This document shows positions 10,497 through 25,292 of a stretch of 64,000 nt of DNA, piece by piece (position 1 is the stretch's first letter; each line of letters opens with the position of its first letter). Origin of the DNA: Lamellibrachia columna (taxonomy: Eukaryota; Annelida; Polychaeta; Sabellida; Siboglinidae); NCBI GenBank assembly GCA_963662155.1, contig OY759271.1:32870333-32934332 (forward strand). Reading direction: 5' to 3'. The translations under genes and the position numbers were made by a program. Under the pieces are notes generated by a model, which saw nothing but the letters and a program-made list of their open reading frames with translations, made no database searches and was not told the origin of the DNA.

Positions 10497-13400
10497 ATAT
10501 TAGGTCTTGCGCCTGTGTGGCTGCACCGATCGACGCTCTCCATAACTACAGCTGATTCTGCTACGTCTACCCAGTCTACAGCGCTCAACTTTGTATATGT
10601 GTTTTATGAATACACCAGGAGGACGCTGGTGTGAGTGATTTTATCAAGTGTTTGTGTCTTTCTACTATTTTATCCGACTTACATTTGTGATTGCACCTGT
10701 GTGACATTGACAAGTTGGCGATCAGTCATGTGTTACCCGAACAAAGTGGACATTGCTTGCACGCCCTCCTTGACCCGAGACTACCTGTATCGGTTACGGC
10801 CCAGCGGTCACAGTCACTTTAGGCTTAACACTACTGCCTGGAGAGCTGCTTGTGAAGCAGGGGTGGCACTACAGCGGCCCACCCATCGAGGTTACCGTGG
10901 AGGTGCACGCAAACAACGACCGATACGTGTAATTGTATCTGCACGACCAATAGCACCTGCTAAGTCCGTACCTCGAGTACGCCACCTAACGAGTATCAGC
11001 ACAAGGACAATAACACCATCACTGAAAGTTGTTTTGCTAAACACCAGATCTCTCTGCAACAAAGTATCTGTTGTGAGTGAAATGTTACTAGATGCTGCTG
11101 CTGACATCACCTTCTTCACAGAGACATGGTTGCGAGATGAGCACCAAGACATAGTGAACGATCTAACCCAGCCGGGGTTCGAGTTTAAGAAACTCAACCG
11201 ATCGCAGAAGCGTGGCGGTGGTCTGGGTGTTCTGCACAGAAGTTCACTGAACTTGGTTGTGCGCAGATCTGCAGTGACACCGACACATTTCGAGGTTTTA
11301 CAACTGTCGTGTGACAAGCCATCGTACTACTTTGTGTTGATATATAAGCCACCATCTTCCAATACATCCGACTTTCTGAACGAGTTCGAAGATCTTGTAA
11401 CGTCATTTGCGATCATCCCCGGACGACTATTGATATTGGGCGATTTCAATATTAACTTCGACAATGCACTATCGCCTGGAGTAAGCCGAATAACGAACAT
11501 TATGGCATCGACAGGACTCGTCCAGCACATGACTGGTTCCACGCACCGTTCCAGCCACACACTGGATGTCGTTATCTCGCGAAAAGAAGACACCATCCTC
11601 ACATCCCCTGCTGTTATCCTACCGAACACATTCTCAGATCATCACACAATAATATTCTCTATTGAAGGAGACGCGCCGCGCCTTCCAACCAACAAGTGGC
11701 GAGGGCGCGACTACCGTCACGTGAACCTGGATTTGTTCAAATCTGACCTTCATGCCGCAATAACTTCACACGACGACAACATCAGCGATGGCGTTGATGA
11801 CCTCCTACAACAATTTGAACATTCGGTGTCCGCCACACTCGATATCCATGCCCCGGTTGTGTCGCGAACTAGAAAATCCAAGAAAAGCCAGCCTTGGTTT
11901 GACGATGAAACCTTGTGCTTGAGGCGAAAGCGACGTGCACTCGAAAGAAAATGGCGCCTATCCGGTCTCGAAATCGACAAACAGATCTACACGTCGCAAA
12001 TAAACAACGTCAAACAACACATCAGAAACGCAAAAGTTGCTTACTACGATGCAGCACTGAACAACGCTGATGCAAAAACAACATTCCAGGTGTTACATTC
12101 ACTAACCGAAAGCAGTGACCGGAAATTGCCTGATCGCAAGAACGATGAAATCTTGTGTAATGGCTTCGCTGAGTTCTTTGAAGAAAAGATCCAGAAAGTC
12201 GTTGGTTTTACGCGCTCGAAAGTAACAATAGAAGGTATCGTGATGCCAACCCTGCCTGCTGCTCCACCTGCGTTGCAAAGTCTGAACAGTCTCTGTTCAA
12301 CTGACGCTGAAGAGCTGCAAGCGATCATCAAGTCTAGACCAACGAAATGCTGTCCACTTGACGTGCTACCTACATGGCTACTTAAAACTACTTTAACCGC
12401 CACGCTATCCACGCTCGTCAATATCGTAAATGCGTCACTAATCACAGTGACACCATTACTGAAGAAAGCCTCGCTTGACCAGAACGAACTAGGGAACTAT
12501 CGTCCCATCTCCAACCTCGCTTTCATCGGAAAGTTGATCGAGCACGTTGTCCTCAAACGCATTAACCAGCACATGACGACGAATAACTTGCATGATAAAA
12601 TGCAATCCGCTTACAAACAACACCATTCCACTGAAACAGCTCTGATGAGAGTACAACACGACATAGTGCGAAACCTCGATTCAGGACGGTGTGTTATGCT
12701 GGTTCTCCTGGACACGAGTGCAGCATATACACAATTAACATTGACATATTGTTGAACACTCTGGGTTCACGTTTCAACATCGGCGGCACGGCATTGGACT
12801 GGTTTAGGTCATACTTGACCGGCAGATCACAGTGTGTCACGGTTGGTTCGTCTTCTTCGATCACAACTCTGATTTACCATGGAGTTCCGCAAGGCTCAGT
12901 TCTAGGACCAGTGATGTTCAATATGTACACGACATCCATTGCGGATATATGTATGAAGAATCATGTGCTGTTCCATCGCTTTGCTGATGACACCCAACTA
13001 TATGTCAGCTATAACCCCATGATGTCTGATGAGCTGGAAAACGCAAAACAGCTGATCATCCAGTGCATAGCAGAAATACGAGCATGGATGCTGTTACATC
13101 AATTGAAACTAAACAACGAGAAAACCGAGTTTATCGTGCTGCAGTCACCGCACAATCTACGAGTCTATGGCAGCCCCAGCTTGGAGCTACCTGGGCTAAC
13201 ATTGACATCTACGGACGCAGTGAGAAATCTGGGCTGCTACTTTGATAGGCATATGCAATTGGACCGCCTCGTGTCCAGCTACTGCTCTTCGGCATATTAC
13301 CATCTGCGACTGATCAGCAGAATCCGACACCTGCTGACGCGAGACGCGTGCCACGCCGCAATACGTTTTCTTGTGCTGAGTCGCCTCGACTACTGCAATG

Positions 13401-14251
13401 GTCTACTCGGTGGGCTGAACAATGGACTGACAAACCGACTCCAACGAGCACAAAACTCTGCCGCTCGCGTTATCAACCGTGTCAGACGGCGAGATCACGT
13501 CACACCGATTCTGCGATCGCTGCATTGGCTGCCGATCAAGATGAGAGTAACATTCAAGATCTGTACTTGCATGTATAAGATCCTGCATGGCTTGGCCCCG
13601 GACTACCTCAATTGTGCGATAGCTCGCAACGCGCCTACTCGTGCATTGCGATCGGCGAGTAACACAACATTGCTCGCAGTGACGGTGCCGAGGAGAACGG
13701 TCGGAAGGTGCAGCTTTGCAGTGGCAGGTCCAACCATGTGGAACAGCTTGCCTAAGAGTGTGAGAACAACTGAGACATTGGCAGCTTTCCGAAAACAACT
13801 AAAAACTCACTTATTTCGTTCACACTACCTGCCTTGATGACACTGATTTGTATTCTATGACGCTGCTTGGTTTTAAATTGTTCGGTTTGAAATCGTATTT
13901 TTACACACTAATTTATTGTTTTATAATGATTTATCTTAGATTATTTATTTATTTTTACTTACTTATTTCTCTTAGATTACTTATTTATCTACCTTAGACT
14001 ATTAATTTGATCTTATCTTATGTATTTAATTAGTCTATATTTTAGATTTGGTCAACACGTCATAGTAATGTGTTCTTATTTATCTTAGCTTATTTACTTT
14101 TTTATCTTAGCTTATTTATTGTTATCTTACCTTATGTATTTAGTGAATTTATATTTTAGATTTAGTCAACACATCATATTATTGTGAAGCGCTTTGATTG
14201 GTATTTAGTTAGCTAAAAAGCGCTATATTAAGAAACGGAATTATTATTATT
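10497..14251 (+). mobile_element. L2/CR1-group LINE in H4-H2B spacer
   Basis: The intact spacer (for example near 26325) is interrupted here, with ACAAT on both sides (10492-10496 and 14252-14256), a 5-bp target duplication. The element has one long endonuclease-RT frame, an AT-rich 3' UTR with TTATTTAT-type repeats, and a 3' end of the AAGCGCTATAT...(ATT)n type typical of L2-like elements. It is about 3755 bp and near full length for an ORF2-only copy. Orientation is opposite to the neighbouring H4 and H2B. Confidence 0.92.
10635..13837 (+). pseudogene. L2-like LINE ORF2 (endonuclease-reverse transcriptase), frameshifted
   Basis: The first frame, 10635-12755 (a later Met at 10728 is also possible), holds endonuclease motifs LNTRSL, FTETW, RGGGLG, ILGDFN and SDHH. 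The RT start NYRPISNLAFIGK follows. At about 12725 a small indel shifts the frame exactly in RT motif A: the expected aspartate of the (F)D box is not found, and the text reads SAAY then TINID in the next frame. The second frame, to 13837, carries GVPQGSVLGP, FADDTQLY and the C-terminal LHWLPI and APDYL motifs. With motif A damaged the polymerase should be dead. Confidence 0.9.
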
Positions 14252-14376
14252 ACAATGATGACGGAAGAAGTATCCTACTAAGAGTGTGGTTGAAGTAGGA
14301 GTATTTTTTATTAGCTGCATTTAGCCATTTGATCTGATTATATTCGTTAAGAAATTGCTGTTTGTGCGTGCGTGGG

Positions 14377-14412
14377 AAGCACTCCTTAGCTAAACCCACT
14401 ATCGTGAGTGGG
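14377..14412. other. 36-bp segment unique to unit 1-2 spacer
   Basis: It is absent from the other long spacers, where GCGTGGG is followed directly by TGCATTGG. It contains the inverted pair CCCACT/AGTGGG and is bounded by GTGGG repeats, so slippage gain here or loss elsewhere is equally possible. Confidence 0.6.
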
Positions 14413-14565
14413 TGCATTGGTAGGGATGGTGTTGCTGTTCGGAGTAGCTACGCTAAGTTAAGAGTGGAATAATCACGAGCTAAGCGACAGACAGCTACTA
14501 CTCTTTCGTGAGAAAGTGGTTGGCTCTGAAAAGAGCCGTTTGTTTTTGTAGCCACACCAGGTGGT

Positions 14566-14937
14566 TTATCGAGTGCTCGTGTACTTGGTCACGGCCTTCG
14601 TGCCCTCGCTGACGGCGTGCTTAGCGAGCTCGCCGGGCAGCAAGAGACGGACGGCGGTCTGGATCTCGCGGCTAGTGATCGTCGAACGCTTGTTGTAGTG
14701 AGCGAGACGGGACGACTCGGCGGCGATGCGCTCGAAGATATCGTTGACGAACGAATTCATGATGCTCATCGCCTTGCTCGAAATACCGGTGTCGGGGTGA
14801 ACCTGCTTCAGCACCTTGTAGATGTAGATTCCGTAGCTCTCCCTCCTTCGCCTACGGTGCTTCTTGCCACCGCTACTAGGCGTCTTCGTCTTGCTGACGG
14901 CCTTCTTGGCGCCCTTCGATGCTGCTTTAGGAGGCAT
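14566..14937 (-). CDS. H2B: Histone H2B, unit 2
   Basis: Protein identical to the unit 1 H2B (123 residues). It has one silent change in the GISSKA region (CTCGAAATACC on plus). Stem-loop 14522-14537 and TATA 14998-15004 are intact. Confidence 0.98.
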   Translation of the reverse strand: MPPKAASKGAKKAVSKTKTPSSGGKKHRRRRRESYGIYIYKVLKQVHPDTGISSKAMSIMNSFVNDIFERIAAESSRLAHYNKRSTITSREIQTAVRLLLPGELAKHAVSEGTKAVTKYTSTR

Positions 14938-15190
14938 GTTGTCTTAGTCGTACACAGATAGATACGTAGAACTCCCGGTGCACATCAGCCGCCGAGCTTT
15001 TATAGCGCGCGGGATGTAAGAAGGGTGGTCGTTACGGTCACGTGGTCGTTTCGAGCCCGCGCAATTTAGGCGGGCTTTTCACCCGCGCGCGCGACCGCCT
15101 TATAAAAGGAAAATCTGCGCGGCGTTGTGGCATTCTCTATTCTCCTCTCATCAGTTGTGTTCGTCGTTTTACGTTCGTAGCACAGCAATT
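14938..15190. promoter_or_regulatory. Divergent H2B/H2A promoter, unit 2
   Basis: 253 bp, short form, with TTTAGGCGGGC rather than the unit 1 GGCGCGC. Both TATA boxes and the CACGTG are present. Confidence 0.83.
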
Positions 15191-15565
15191 ATGTCTGGAC
15201 GCGGTAAGGGTGGAAAGGCGAAGGGAAAGAGCAAGACTCGTTCTTCTCGTGCCGGACTTCAGTTCCCCGTCGGTCGTATTCACCGTCATCTGCGCAAGGG
15301 CAACTATGCTCAGCGCGTCGGAGCCGGTGCGCCCGTCTACCTGGCTGCCGTCATGGAGTATCTGGCTGCCGAGGTTCTCGAGCTGGCAGGAAACGCCGCC
15401 CGCGACAACAAGAAGTCGAGGATCATCCCCCGTCACTTGCAGCTGGCCATCCGCAACGACGAGGAGTTGAACAAGCTCCTCTCTGGCGTCACCATCGCAC
15501 AGGGCGGTGTACTGCCCAACATCCAGGCGGTTCTTCTGCCAAAAAAGACCCAGAAGGCCCGCTAG
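15191..15565 (+). CDS. H2A: Histone H2A, unit 2
   Basis: Protein identical to unit 1 H2A, ending TQKAR. Its stem-loop, 15598-15613, has an intact stem but a TTTT loop instead of TTTC, the only copy with this loop. Confidence 0.98.
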   Translation: MSGRGKGGKAKGKSKTRSSRAGLQFPVGRIHRHLRKGNYAQRVGAGAPVYLAAVMEYLAAEVLELAGNAARDNKKSRIIPRHLQLAIRNDEELNKLLSGVTIAQGGVLPNIQAVLLPKKTQKAR

Positions 15566-15597
15566 ACGACTCAGCCTTACTTCGTCGAAAAACAAAC

Positions 15598-15613
15598 GGC
15601 TCTTTTTAGAGCC
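15598..15613 (+). terminator. Histone 3' stem-loop of H2A, unit 2, loop variant
   Basis: GGCTCT-TTTT-AGAGCC: all six pairs can form, and the last loop base is T where all other copies have C. Animal histone loops tolerate some variation here, so a milder effect than the unit 1 stem change is expected. Confidence 0.85.
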
Positions 15614-17156
15614 AACCACATCCTCCAAGAGGAGTGTCTGCTACTCATTGATTGTTGTAGTGCTGCTACTAGTTCTTTCACTCGTGCATCCGCACCTTCT
15701 CACCATTCCCTAATTACGCTACCTTACCTTTGAATCGTGTGCAATTCTTCATACATGTTAATCCTGATGTATTAAAAAAATTACGTCTATGCTTTTTACG
15801 CATTACAACGACAGTTCGTGTTATGATTTCTAATGCGAAGGGTGGGTGAATATTTAATTTAATTAACAACTTCGTAATCGGAACGCTTTACTAAATGGGC
15901 ACTCACACAGTGACGTGATATTTACTCGACTACACGCACGTACACGCACACACGTTGGTGTGCACATATTGTAACATGCTTTCAGCAACGACGTATACGT
16001 ACGTCTGTTTTTCTTATGTATTTGTTTTCAAATTACAAACGCAACAACATTGAAACGGTATTTATTACAGACCACATCGACCGAGGTTCTTAACCCGTAG
16101 TATTTTGTTTCGTTGTTTTGTGGCATACGTTTGTCAACCTAAGAAATAGTTGAAAACATTGTATAAAAATGTAAATGCGTAAATTTGGATTACACCGCCA
16201 GCCAGTGTCATTGTACAAGTTAGTACATGTACTTCGTTTCCTAACTGTCGTCGGTATGCGCAGAAGTAGTTACCATAACTTCTTGTAAGACAGACTGTCA
16301 TGATATATTGTAAAGACGTTAATTGTATAACATGGTTGAGGACAATTGTCGCCAGTTTAACAATAAACAGTGACCCGGTTGTGGTTTGTACATGACAGGT
16401 GCTTTTACCCTAGGCAGGCATACAACAGGTTAGCGTTGCGTACGATGCATTTACCGGACACATTATTGGCCTTTTCGTTGAGTTCACACTTTATTGTGAA
16501 CACCATGGTGTTGGCTCTCAGTCCATCCGTGCTATAATAATTGTAGGCTACATTCAGCTGTATGATGCGCCTTGTCATACAACGGTGTCGGGTGGCATTA
16601 AATCATAATAGGATAAAATAATGATAATAACTTCCATCGCCAGTATATTTACTGAGAAACGACATTGCCGAACACGTAGACTGCAATTAGAGTCGATTCA
16701 TTAACTAGATTACACAAATCATAATATTATATGCCTATGTATCGCACGCATATGTAGTTTCCGTAGTACCAAGAGCTGTCATATTATAGTACGGAAACTA
16801 CTTGTAAGCTAGTGTATACGTCGGACATTAGATTTGCGCGACGCCAGACGCAAGTCGTCAAAGCAACACAATACTGCCTCGATTTCGTAACGTAATGCGT
16901 ACGACAATCAAACGTTAATTACGTTGTTTTACGGAAAGACGAAGCAATGTACGCGTTTGAGAAAAGACACAGCGAAAGGGGCAGTTTTGTGAATTCAGCG
17001 CGCACACAAAAAATTAAGTTACGCGTGCAATTTGAGCGGACAAGAAAACCACACGTTCACACGTTGAGGTAGCAATCTCTTTTGTGGGAAGTTGGTTGGC
17101 TCTGAAAAGAGCCGTTTGTTTTTGCGAGTCGCTCGCGAGTGACGCTACACGTTGAT

Positions 17157-17700
<544 letters not shown>

Positions 17701-19073
17701 TTTATTTCGATCCCCTTCCGGTATGTTGATGTTTGCTCTGCAACTCGTTTTACACTAACCTCTGCGTGAAAGTAATGTTTTCACACATTTTATCGCGTAC
17801 GGTGTTATGCACGATGCATTTGCAGCGCATGTTTTTGCCGACAACGGCACAATAGGCACGAACTAAGCAAAAATCTCTCGTCGAAGCAGACTTGCTGCTT
17901 GACTGAAGAAGCGCGCGCGTTTTCGGAGGCGGGGTTTATTTCGAGCCCCTTCCGGTTAGCAATGCAGGCGAACTGACTGCTTTTATCTCGTGCATTGTGC
18001 CTCACTCACGCAGAGTTGTGTGTTCCAAGTGACATTTAGACAACACCTGATCAGGGTATTAATAAAACTAGTTCAATTCGTTGTTTTACACCTTGTGCAA
18101 CTCATCGATCCTACACATGGAAACTGTTGACGCAGTAAACAACTCTGCGTGGTCTAATTACAATCATGTTGAATTCGACAATTAATGAGACGATACAACT
18201 TTTAACTACACTTCCGCACAAACGCTACAGTGACACCACAACCTGATGATGCTACTGTAACAGTTCAGTCGATGTGCTAACATCTGACATTTTATTCGCA
18301 GCATTCTAAACGTATTCACACCGATAGCATTGACACAACATGCAGATAATTAATACTGTTTCTTTGATTCATCGTCCGCTAATAATAAAAACTGTATGAA
18401 ATCCTATCTACACGGCTCCTTCTATCTTCTATACGTATTAACAAATACTTCTCTCCTCGTGCATACTCTCGTTCATTCGTTTAGGCGTGTTCGTAAGTAA
18501 AGGCAGCGACGAATTACCGGGTAATTGTTTCACGTAGTTAATATTGATACACACTTTAAAAAACGACAGGTGAGTCGGTATTGTGACATGTGTAAGAGGA
18601 ACAACAGCAACTTCATTTCTGTAACAAAACAATTGAGAGAGTGCACAGTTGAAATGCGGAAAGAATGCAGTTTATTTTTCCTGCAGATTTAGCGTAATGT
18701 TTACCGAACGAGACCCGATAATAAATGACGGAATGCACGGAAGAAACTGTTGCCGGGGGGAGGGGGGGGGCTGTGACAAGGCTATTCGATTTTAATTGGG
18801 TTTACTTTACTGAATCCAAGAAAACACGCATAAGCTGTGGGCATATAATTTATATATGTGTGTGCGTGTACGTGTGGTCTTGTTAAATGTTGATCACGTT
18901 GGAGGGATTCAAGACAGACATGAGATATAGATAGACAAGAAACACACGTCAGCGATGAAGTAGACGTGACGCATATTATTAGTTACACGAATGCGATGTA
19001 GCAACACACTTTTGTGAAAATGTGGGTGGCTCTGAAAAGAGCCGTTTGTTGCGATGCCGCCGACAGTGGCAGT

Positions 19074-19409
<336 letters not shown>

Positions 19410-20448
19410 TTAACGAATGACGAAACACGGCGCTGTCGATCTTTATAGCGAGCAAAGCGCGGACTGAGGAGTAGTCCGCCCACTGCGCAGCAAAGCGCGG
19501 ACCGCGTAGTAGAATTCACAAGCCAGCAATTATGTGCAACATAGTTTGCGCGCGCGCGCGCGAGCGAACTTTCCCGCCGACCAACCGTTTCCTTAGTTCC
19601 ATCGACAGCAGCTGGGGATAATAATAATCTCGTTTGAGAAGATTGTGCAGATAAATTTTGTGAAATGCATAAGTCGTTGTGCAACAAATGGTTCGTTACG
19701 CGCCTATCAGCGACATTTATTTTCAGTAATGTGTGCATTGTCAACATGATTGTAACAATTGTGTGCTGGCAAGAATGTTCGCTACTGTGCATTGTCGAAC
19801 ACGACAGTAACATTTCTGTGCCGAAATAATTGTTCAGTACTGTGCGTTATCAAAATGACTAACAATTAGGTGGCCGTTGCAAAGCGCACGTTTCAAATAC
19901 ATTGCTATGTCCAGTTCCGTTAGCGTTGTTCAGTCGATGCAGGCATACTGCTATTTTGTCTGTACGATCATGTGTTTAGGGTTGTCAATTTCAAAACAAC
20001 AACATCAACAACAACACAATAATTGCAATAGTCGAACCAATCGGGAAGCTTTGTCCAAGTCTACGTCATTGATTTATGCTGTACATTCAGACAACATTCT
20101 AGTTGTTGTTTTCGGCATGCTCACGTGAATGTGGACACGTGAAATTCCTTGGACAGACGAAACATTTCTTGCCGCTCTCTAACAGGATCAATACTAACGT
20201 GAGCCATTTGAAGAAAACCGTACACAACATTTGTAAACGTAGAAACATGTGTCCATTTTATAATAGCATGGCCTTTCGTAAACAGGATATGAACTGGACA
20301 AAGGACAACTGGTGTTGCTGTTCGGAGTAGCTACGCTAAGTTAAGAGTGGAATAATCACGAGCTAAGCGACAGACAGCTACTACTCTTTCGTGAGAAAGT
20401 GGTTGGCTCTGAAAAGAGCCGTTTGTTTTTGTAGCCACACCAGGTGGT

Positions 20449-20820
20449 TTATCGAGTGCTCGTGTACTTGGTCACGGCCTTCGTGCCCTCGCTGACGGCG
20501 TGCTTAGCGAGCTCGCCGGGCAGCAAGAGACGGACGGCGGTCTGGATCTCGCGGCTAGTGATCGTCGAACGCTTGTTGTAGTGAGCGAGACGGGACGACT
20601 CGGCGGCGATGCGCTCGAAGATATCGTTGACGAACGAATTCATGATGCTCATCGCCTTGCTCGAGATACCGGTGTCGGGGTGAACCTGCTTCAGCACCTT
20701 GTAGATGTAGATTCCGTAGCTCTCCCTCCTTCGCCTACGGTGCTTCTTGCCACCGCTACTAGGCGTCTTCGTCTTGCTGACGGCCTTTTTGGCGCCCTTC
20801 GATGCTGATTTAGGAGGCAT
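20449..20820 (-). CDS. H2B: Histone H2B, unit 3, A5S variant
   Basis: As the other copies except that the start reads MPPKSASKG, an Ala-to-Ser change at codon 5 (GCT to TCA region; plus strand ATGCTGATTTAGG). It is the only H2B protein difference in the window and adds a possible phosphoacceptor in the N-terminal tail. Stem-loop 20405-20420. Confidence 0.97.
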   Translation of the reverse strand: MPPKSASKGAKKAVSKTKTPSSGGKKHRRRRRESYGIYIYKVLKQVHPDTGISSKAMSIMNSFVNDIFERIAAESSRLAHYNKRSTITSREIQTAVRLLLPGELAKHAVSEGTKAVTKYTSTR

Positions 20821-21096
20821 GTTGTCTTAGTCGTACACAGATAGATACGTAGAACTTCCGGTGCACATCAGCCGCCGAGCTTTTATAGCGCGCGGGATGT
20901 AAGAAGGGTGGTCGTTACGGTCACGTGGTCGTTTCGAGCCAGCGCAATTTAGGCGGGCTTTTCACCCGCGAGCGCGCGCGCCGGGACGGTGGGCACGCGA
21001 CCGCCTTATAAAAGGAAAATCTGCGCGGCGTTGTGGCATTCTCTATTCTCCTCTCATCAGTTGTGTTCGTCGTTTTACGTTCGTAGCACAGCAATT
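20821..21096. promoter_or_regulatory. Divergent H2B/H2A promoter, unit 3, long form
   Basis: 276 bp. It has 23 extra GC-rich bases (alternating CG, then CGGGACGGTGGGCA) between the E2F-like site and the H2A TATA at 21007-21013. The same insert is in units 7 and 8 with CGCTGGG in place of CGGTGGG. Confidence 0.83.
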
Positions 21097-21471
21097 ATGT
21101 CTGGACGCGGTAAGGGTGGAAAGGCGAAGGGAAAGAGCAAGACTCGTTCTTCTCGTGCCGGACTTCAGTTCCCCGTCGGTCGTATTCACCGTCATCTGCG
21201 CAAGGGCAACTATGCTCAGCGCGTCGGAGCCGGTGCGCCCGTCTACCTGGCTGCCGTCATGGAGTATCTGGCTGCCGAGGTTCTCGAGCTGGCAGGAAAC
21301 GCCGCCCGCGACAACAAGAAGTCGAGGATCATCCCCCGTCACTTGCAGCTGGCCATCCGCAACGACGAGGAGTTGAACAAGCTCCTCTCTGGCGTCACCA
21401 TCGCACAGGGCGGTGTACTGCCCAACATCCAGGCGGTTCTTCTGCCAAAAAAGACCCAGAAGGCCCGCTAG
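21097..21471 (+). CDS. H2A: Histone H2A, unit 3
   Basis: Protein identical to unit 1 H2A (ends TQKAR). The canonical stem-loop at 21504-21519 is intact. The ATG at 21097 is chosen; the frame is open upstream into the promoter insert, which has no histone similarity. Confidence 0.98.
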   Translation: MSGRGKGGKAKGKSKTRSSRAGLQFPVGRIHRHLRKGNYAQRVGAGAPVYLAAVMEYLAAEVLELAGNAARDNKKSRIIPRHLQLAIRNDEELNKLLSGVTIAQGGVLPNIQAVLLPKKTQKAR

Positions 21472-23048
21472 ACGACTCAGCCTTACTTCGTCGAAAAACA
21501 AACGGCTCTTTTCAGAGCCAACCACATCCTCCAAGAGGAGTGTCTGCTACTCATTGATTGTTGTAGTGCTGCTACTAGTTCTTTCACTCGTGCATCCGCA
21601 CCTTCTCACCATTCCCTAATTACGCTAACTTACCTTTGAATCGTGTGCAATTATTCATACATGTTAATCCTGATGTATTAAAAAAATTACGTCTATGCTT
21701 TTTACGCATTACAACGACAGTTCGTGTTATGATTTCTAATGCGAAGGGTGGGTGAATATTTAATTTAATTAATAACGTCGTAATCGGAACGCTTTACTAA
21801 ATGGACACTCACACACTGACGTGATATTTACTCGACTACACGCACGTACACGCACACACGTTGGTGTGCACATATTGTAACATGCTTTCAGCAACGACGT
21901 ATACGTACGTCTGTTTTTCTTATGTATTTGTTTTCAAATTACAAACGCAACAACATTGAAACGGTATTTATTACAGACCACATCGACCGAGGTTCTTAAC
22001 CCGTAGTATTTTGTTTCGTTGTTTTGTGGCATACGTTTGTCAACCTAAGAAATAGTTGAAAACATTGTATAAAAATAAATTTGGATTACACCGCCAGCCA
22101 GTGTCATTGTGCAAGTTAGTACATGTACTTCGTTTCCTAACTATCGTCGGTATGCGCAGAAGTAGTTACCATAACTTCTTGTAAGACAGAATGTCATGAT
22201 ATATTGTAAAGACGTTAATTGTATAACATGGTTGAAAACAACTGTCGCCAGTTTAACAATAAACAGTGACCCGGTTGTGGTTTGTACTTGACAGGTGCTT
22301 TTACCTTAGGCAGGCATACAACAGGTTAGCGTTGCGTACGATGCATTTACCTGACACATTATTGGCCTTTTCGTTGAGTTCACACTTTATTGTGAACACC
22401 ATGGAGTTGGCTCTCAGTCCATCCGTGCTATAATAATTGTAGGCTACATTCAGCTGTATGATGCGCCTTGTCATACAACGGTGTCGGGTGGCATTAAATC
22501 ATAATAGGATAAAATAATGATAATAACTTCCATCGCCAGTATATTTACTGAGAAACGCCATTGCCGAACACGTAGACTGCAATTAGTCGATTCATTAACT
22601 AGATTACGCAAATCATAATATTATATGCCTATGTATCGCACGCATATGTAGTTTCCGTAGTACCAAGAGCTGTCGTATTATAGTACGGAAACTACTTGTA
22701 AGCTAGTGTATACGTCGGACATTAGATTTGCGCGACGCCAGACGCAAGTCGTCAAGGCAAGACAATACTGCCTCGATTTCGTAACGTAATGCGTATGACA
22801 ATCAAACGTTAATTACGTTGTTTTACGGAAAGACGAAGCACGGTACGCGTGTGAGAAAAGACACAGCGAAAGGGGCAGTTTTGTGAATTCAGCGCGCACA
22901 AAAAAATTAAGTTACGCGTGCAATTGAGCGGACAAGAAAACCACACGTTCACACGTTGAGGTAGCAATCTCTTTTGTGGGAAGTTGGTTGGCTCTGAAAA
23001 GAGCCGTTTGTTTTTGCGAGTCGCTCGCGAGTGACGCTACACGTTGAT

Positions 23049-23585
<537 letters not shown>

Positions 23586-24956
23586 TTTCGATCCCCTTCC
23601 GGTATGTTGATGTTTGCTCTGCAACTCGTTTTACACTAACCTCTGCGTGAAAGTAATGTTTTCACACATTTTATCGCGTACGGTGTTATGCACGATGCAT
23701 TTGCAGCGCATGTTTTTGCCGACAACGGCACAATAGGCACGAACTAAGCAAAAATCTCTCGTCGAAGCAGACTTGCTGTTTGACTGAAGAAGCGCGCGCG
23801 TTTTCGGAGGCGGGGTTTATTTCGAGCCCCTTCCGGTTAGCAATGCAGTCGAACTGACTGCTTTTATCTCGTGCATTGTGCCTCACTCACGCAGAATTGT
23901 GTGTTCCAGGTGACATTTAGACAACACCTGATCAGGGTATTAATAAAACTAGTTCAATTCGTTGTTTTACACCTTGTGCAACTCATCGATCCTACACATG
24001 GAAACTGTTGACGCAGTAAACAACTCTGCGTGGTCTAATTACAATCATGTTGAATTCGACAATTAATGAGACGATACAACTTTTAACTACACTTCCGCAC
24101 AAACGCTACAGTGACACCACAACCTGATGATGCTACTGTAACAGTTCAGTCGATGTGCTAACATCTGACATTTTATTCGCAGCATTCTAAACGTATTCAC
24201 ACCGATAGCATTGACACAACATGCAGATAATTTATACTGTTTCTTTGATTCATCGTCCGCTAATAATAAAAACTGTATGAAATCCTATCTACACGGCTCC
24301 TTCTATCTTCTATACGTATTAACAAATACTTCTCTCCTCGTGCATACTCTCGTTCATTCGTTTAGGCGTGTTCGTAAGTAAAGGCAGCGACGAATTACCG
24401 GGTAATTGTTTCACGTAGTTAATGTTGATACACACTTTAAAAAACGACAGGTGAGTCGGTATTGTGACATGTGTAAGAGGAGCAACAGCAACTTCATTTC
24501 AGTAACAAAACAATTGAGAGAGTGCACAGTTGAAATGCGGAAAGAATGCAGTTTATTTTTCCTGCAGATTTAGCGTAATGATTAACGAACGAGACCCGAT
24601 AATAAATGACGGAATGCACGGAAGAAACTGCTGCCGGGGGGAGGGGGGGGGCTGTGACAAGGCTATTCGATTTTAATTGGGTTTACTTTACTGAATCCAA
24701 GAAAACACGCATAAGCTGTGGGCATATAATTTATATATGTGTGTGTGCGTGTACGTGTGGTCTTGTTAAATGTTGATCACGTTGGAGGGATTCAAGACAG
24801 ACATGAGATATAGATAGACAAGAAACATACGTAAGCGACGAAGTAGACGTGACGCATATTATTAGTTACACGAATGCGATGTAGCAACACACTTTTGTGA
24901 AAATGTGGGTGGCTCTGAAAAGAGCCGTTTGTTGCGATGCCGCCGACAGTGGCAGT

Positions 24957-25292
<336 letters not shown>

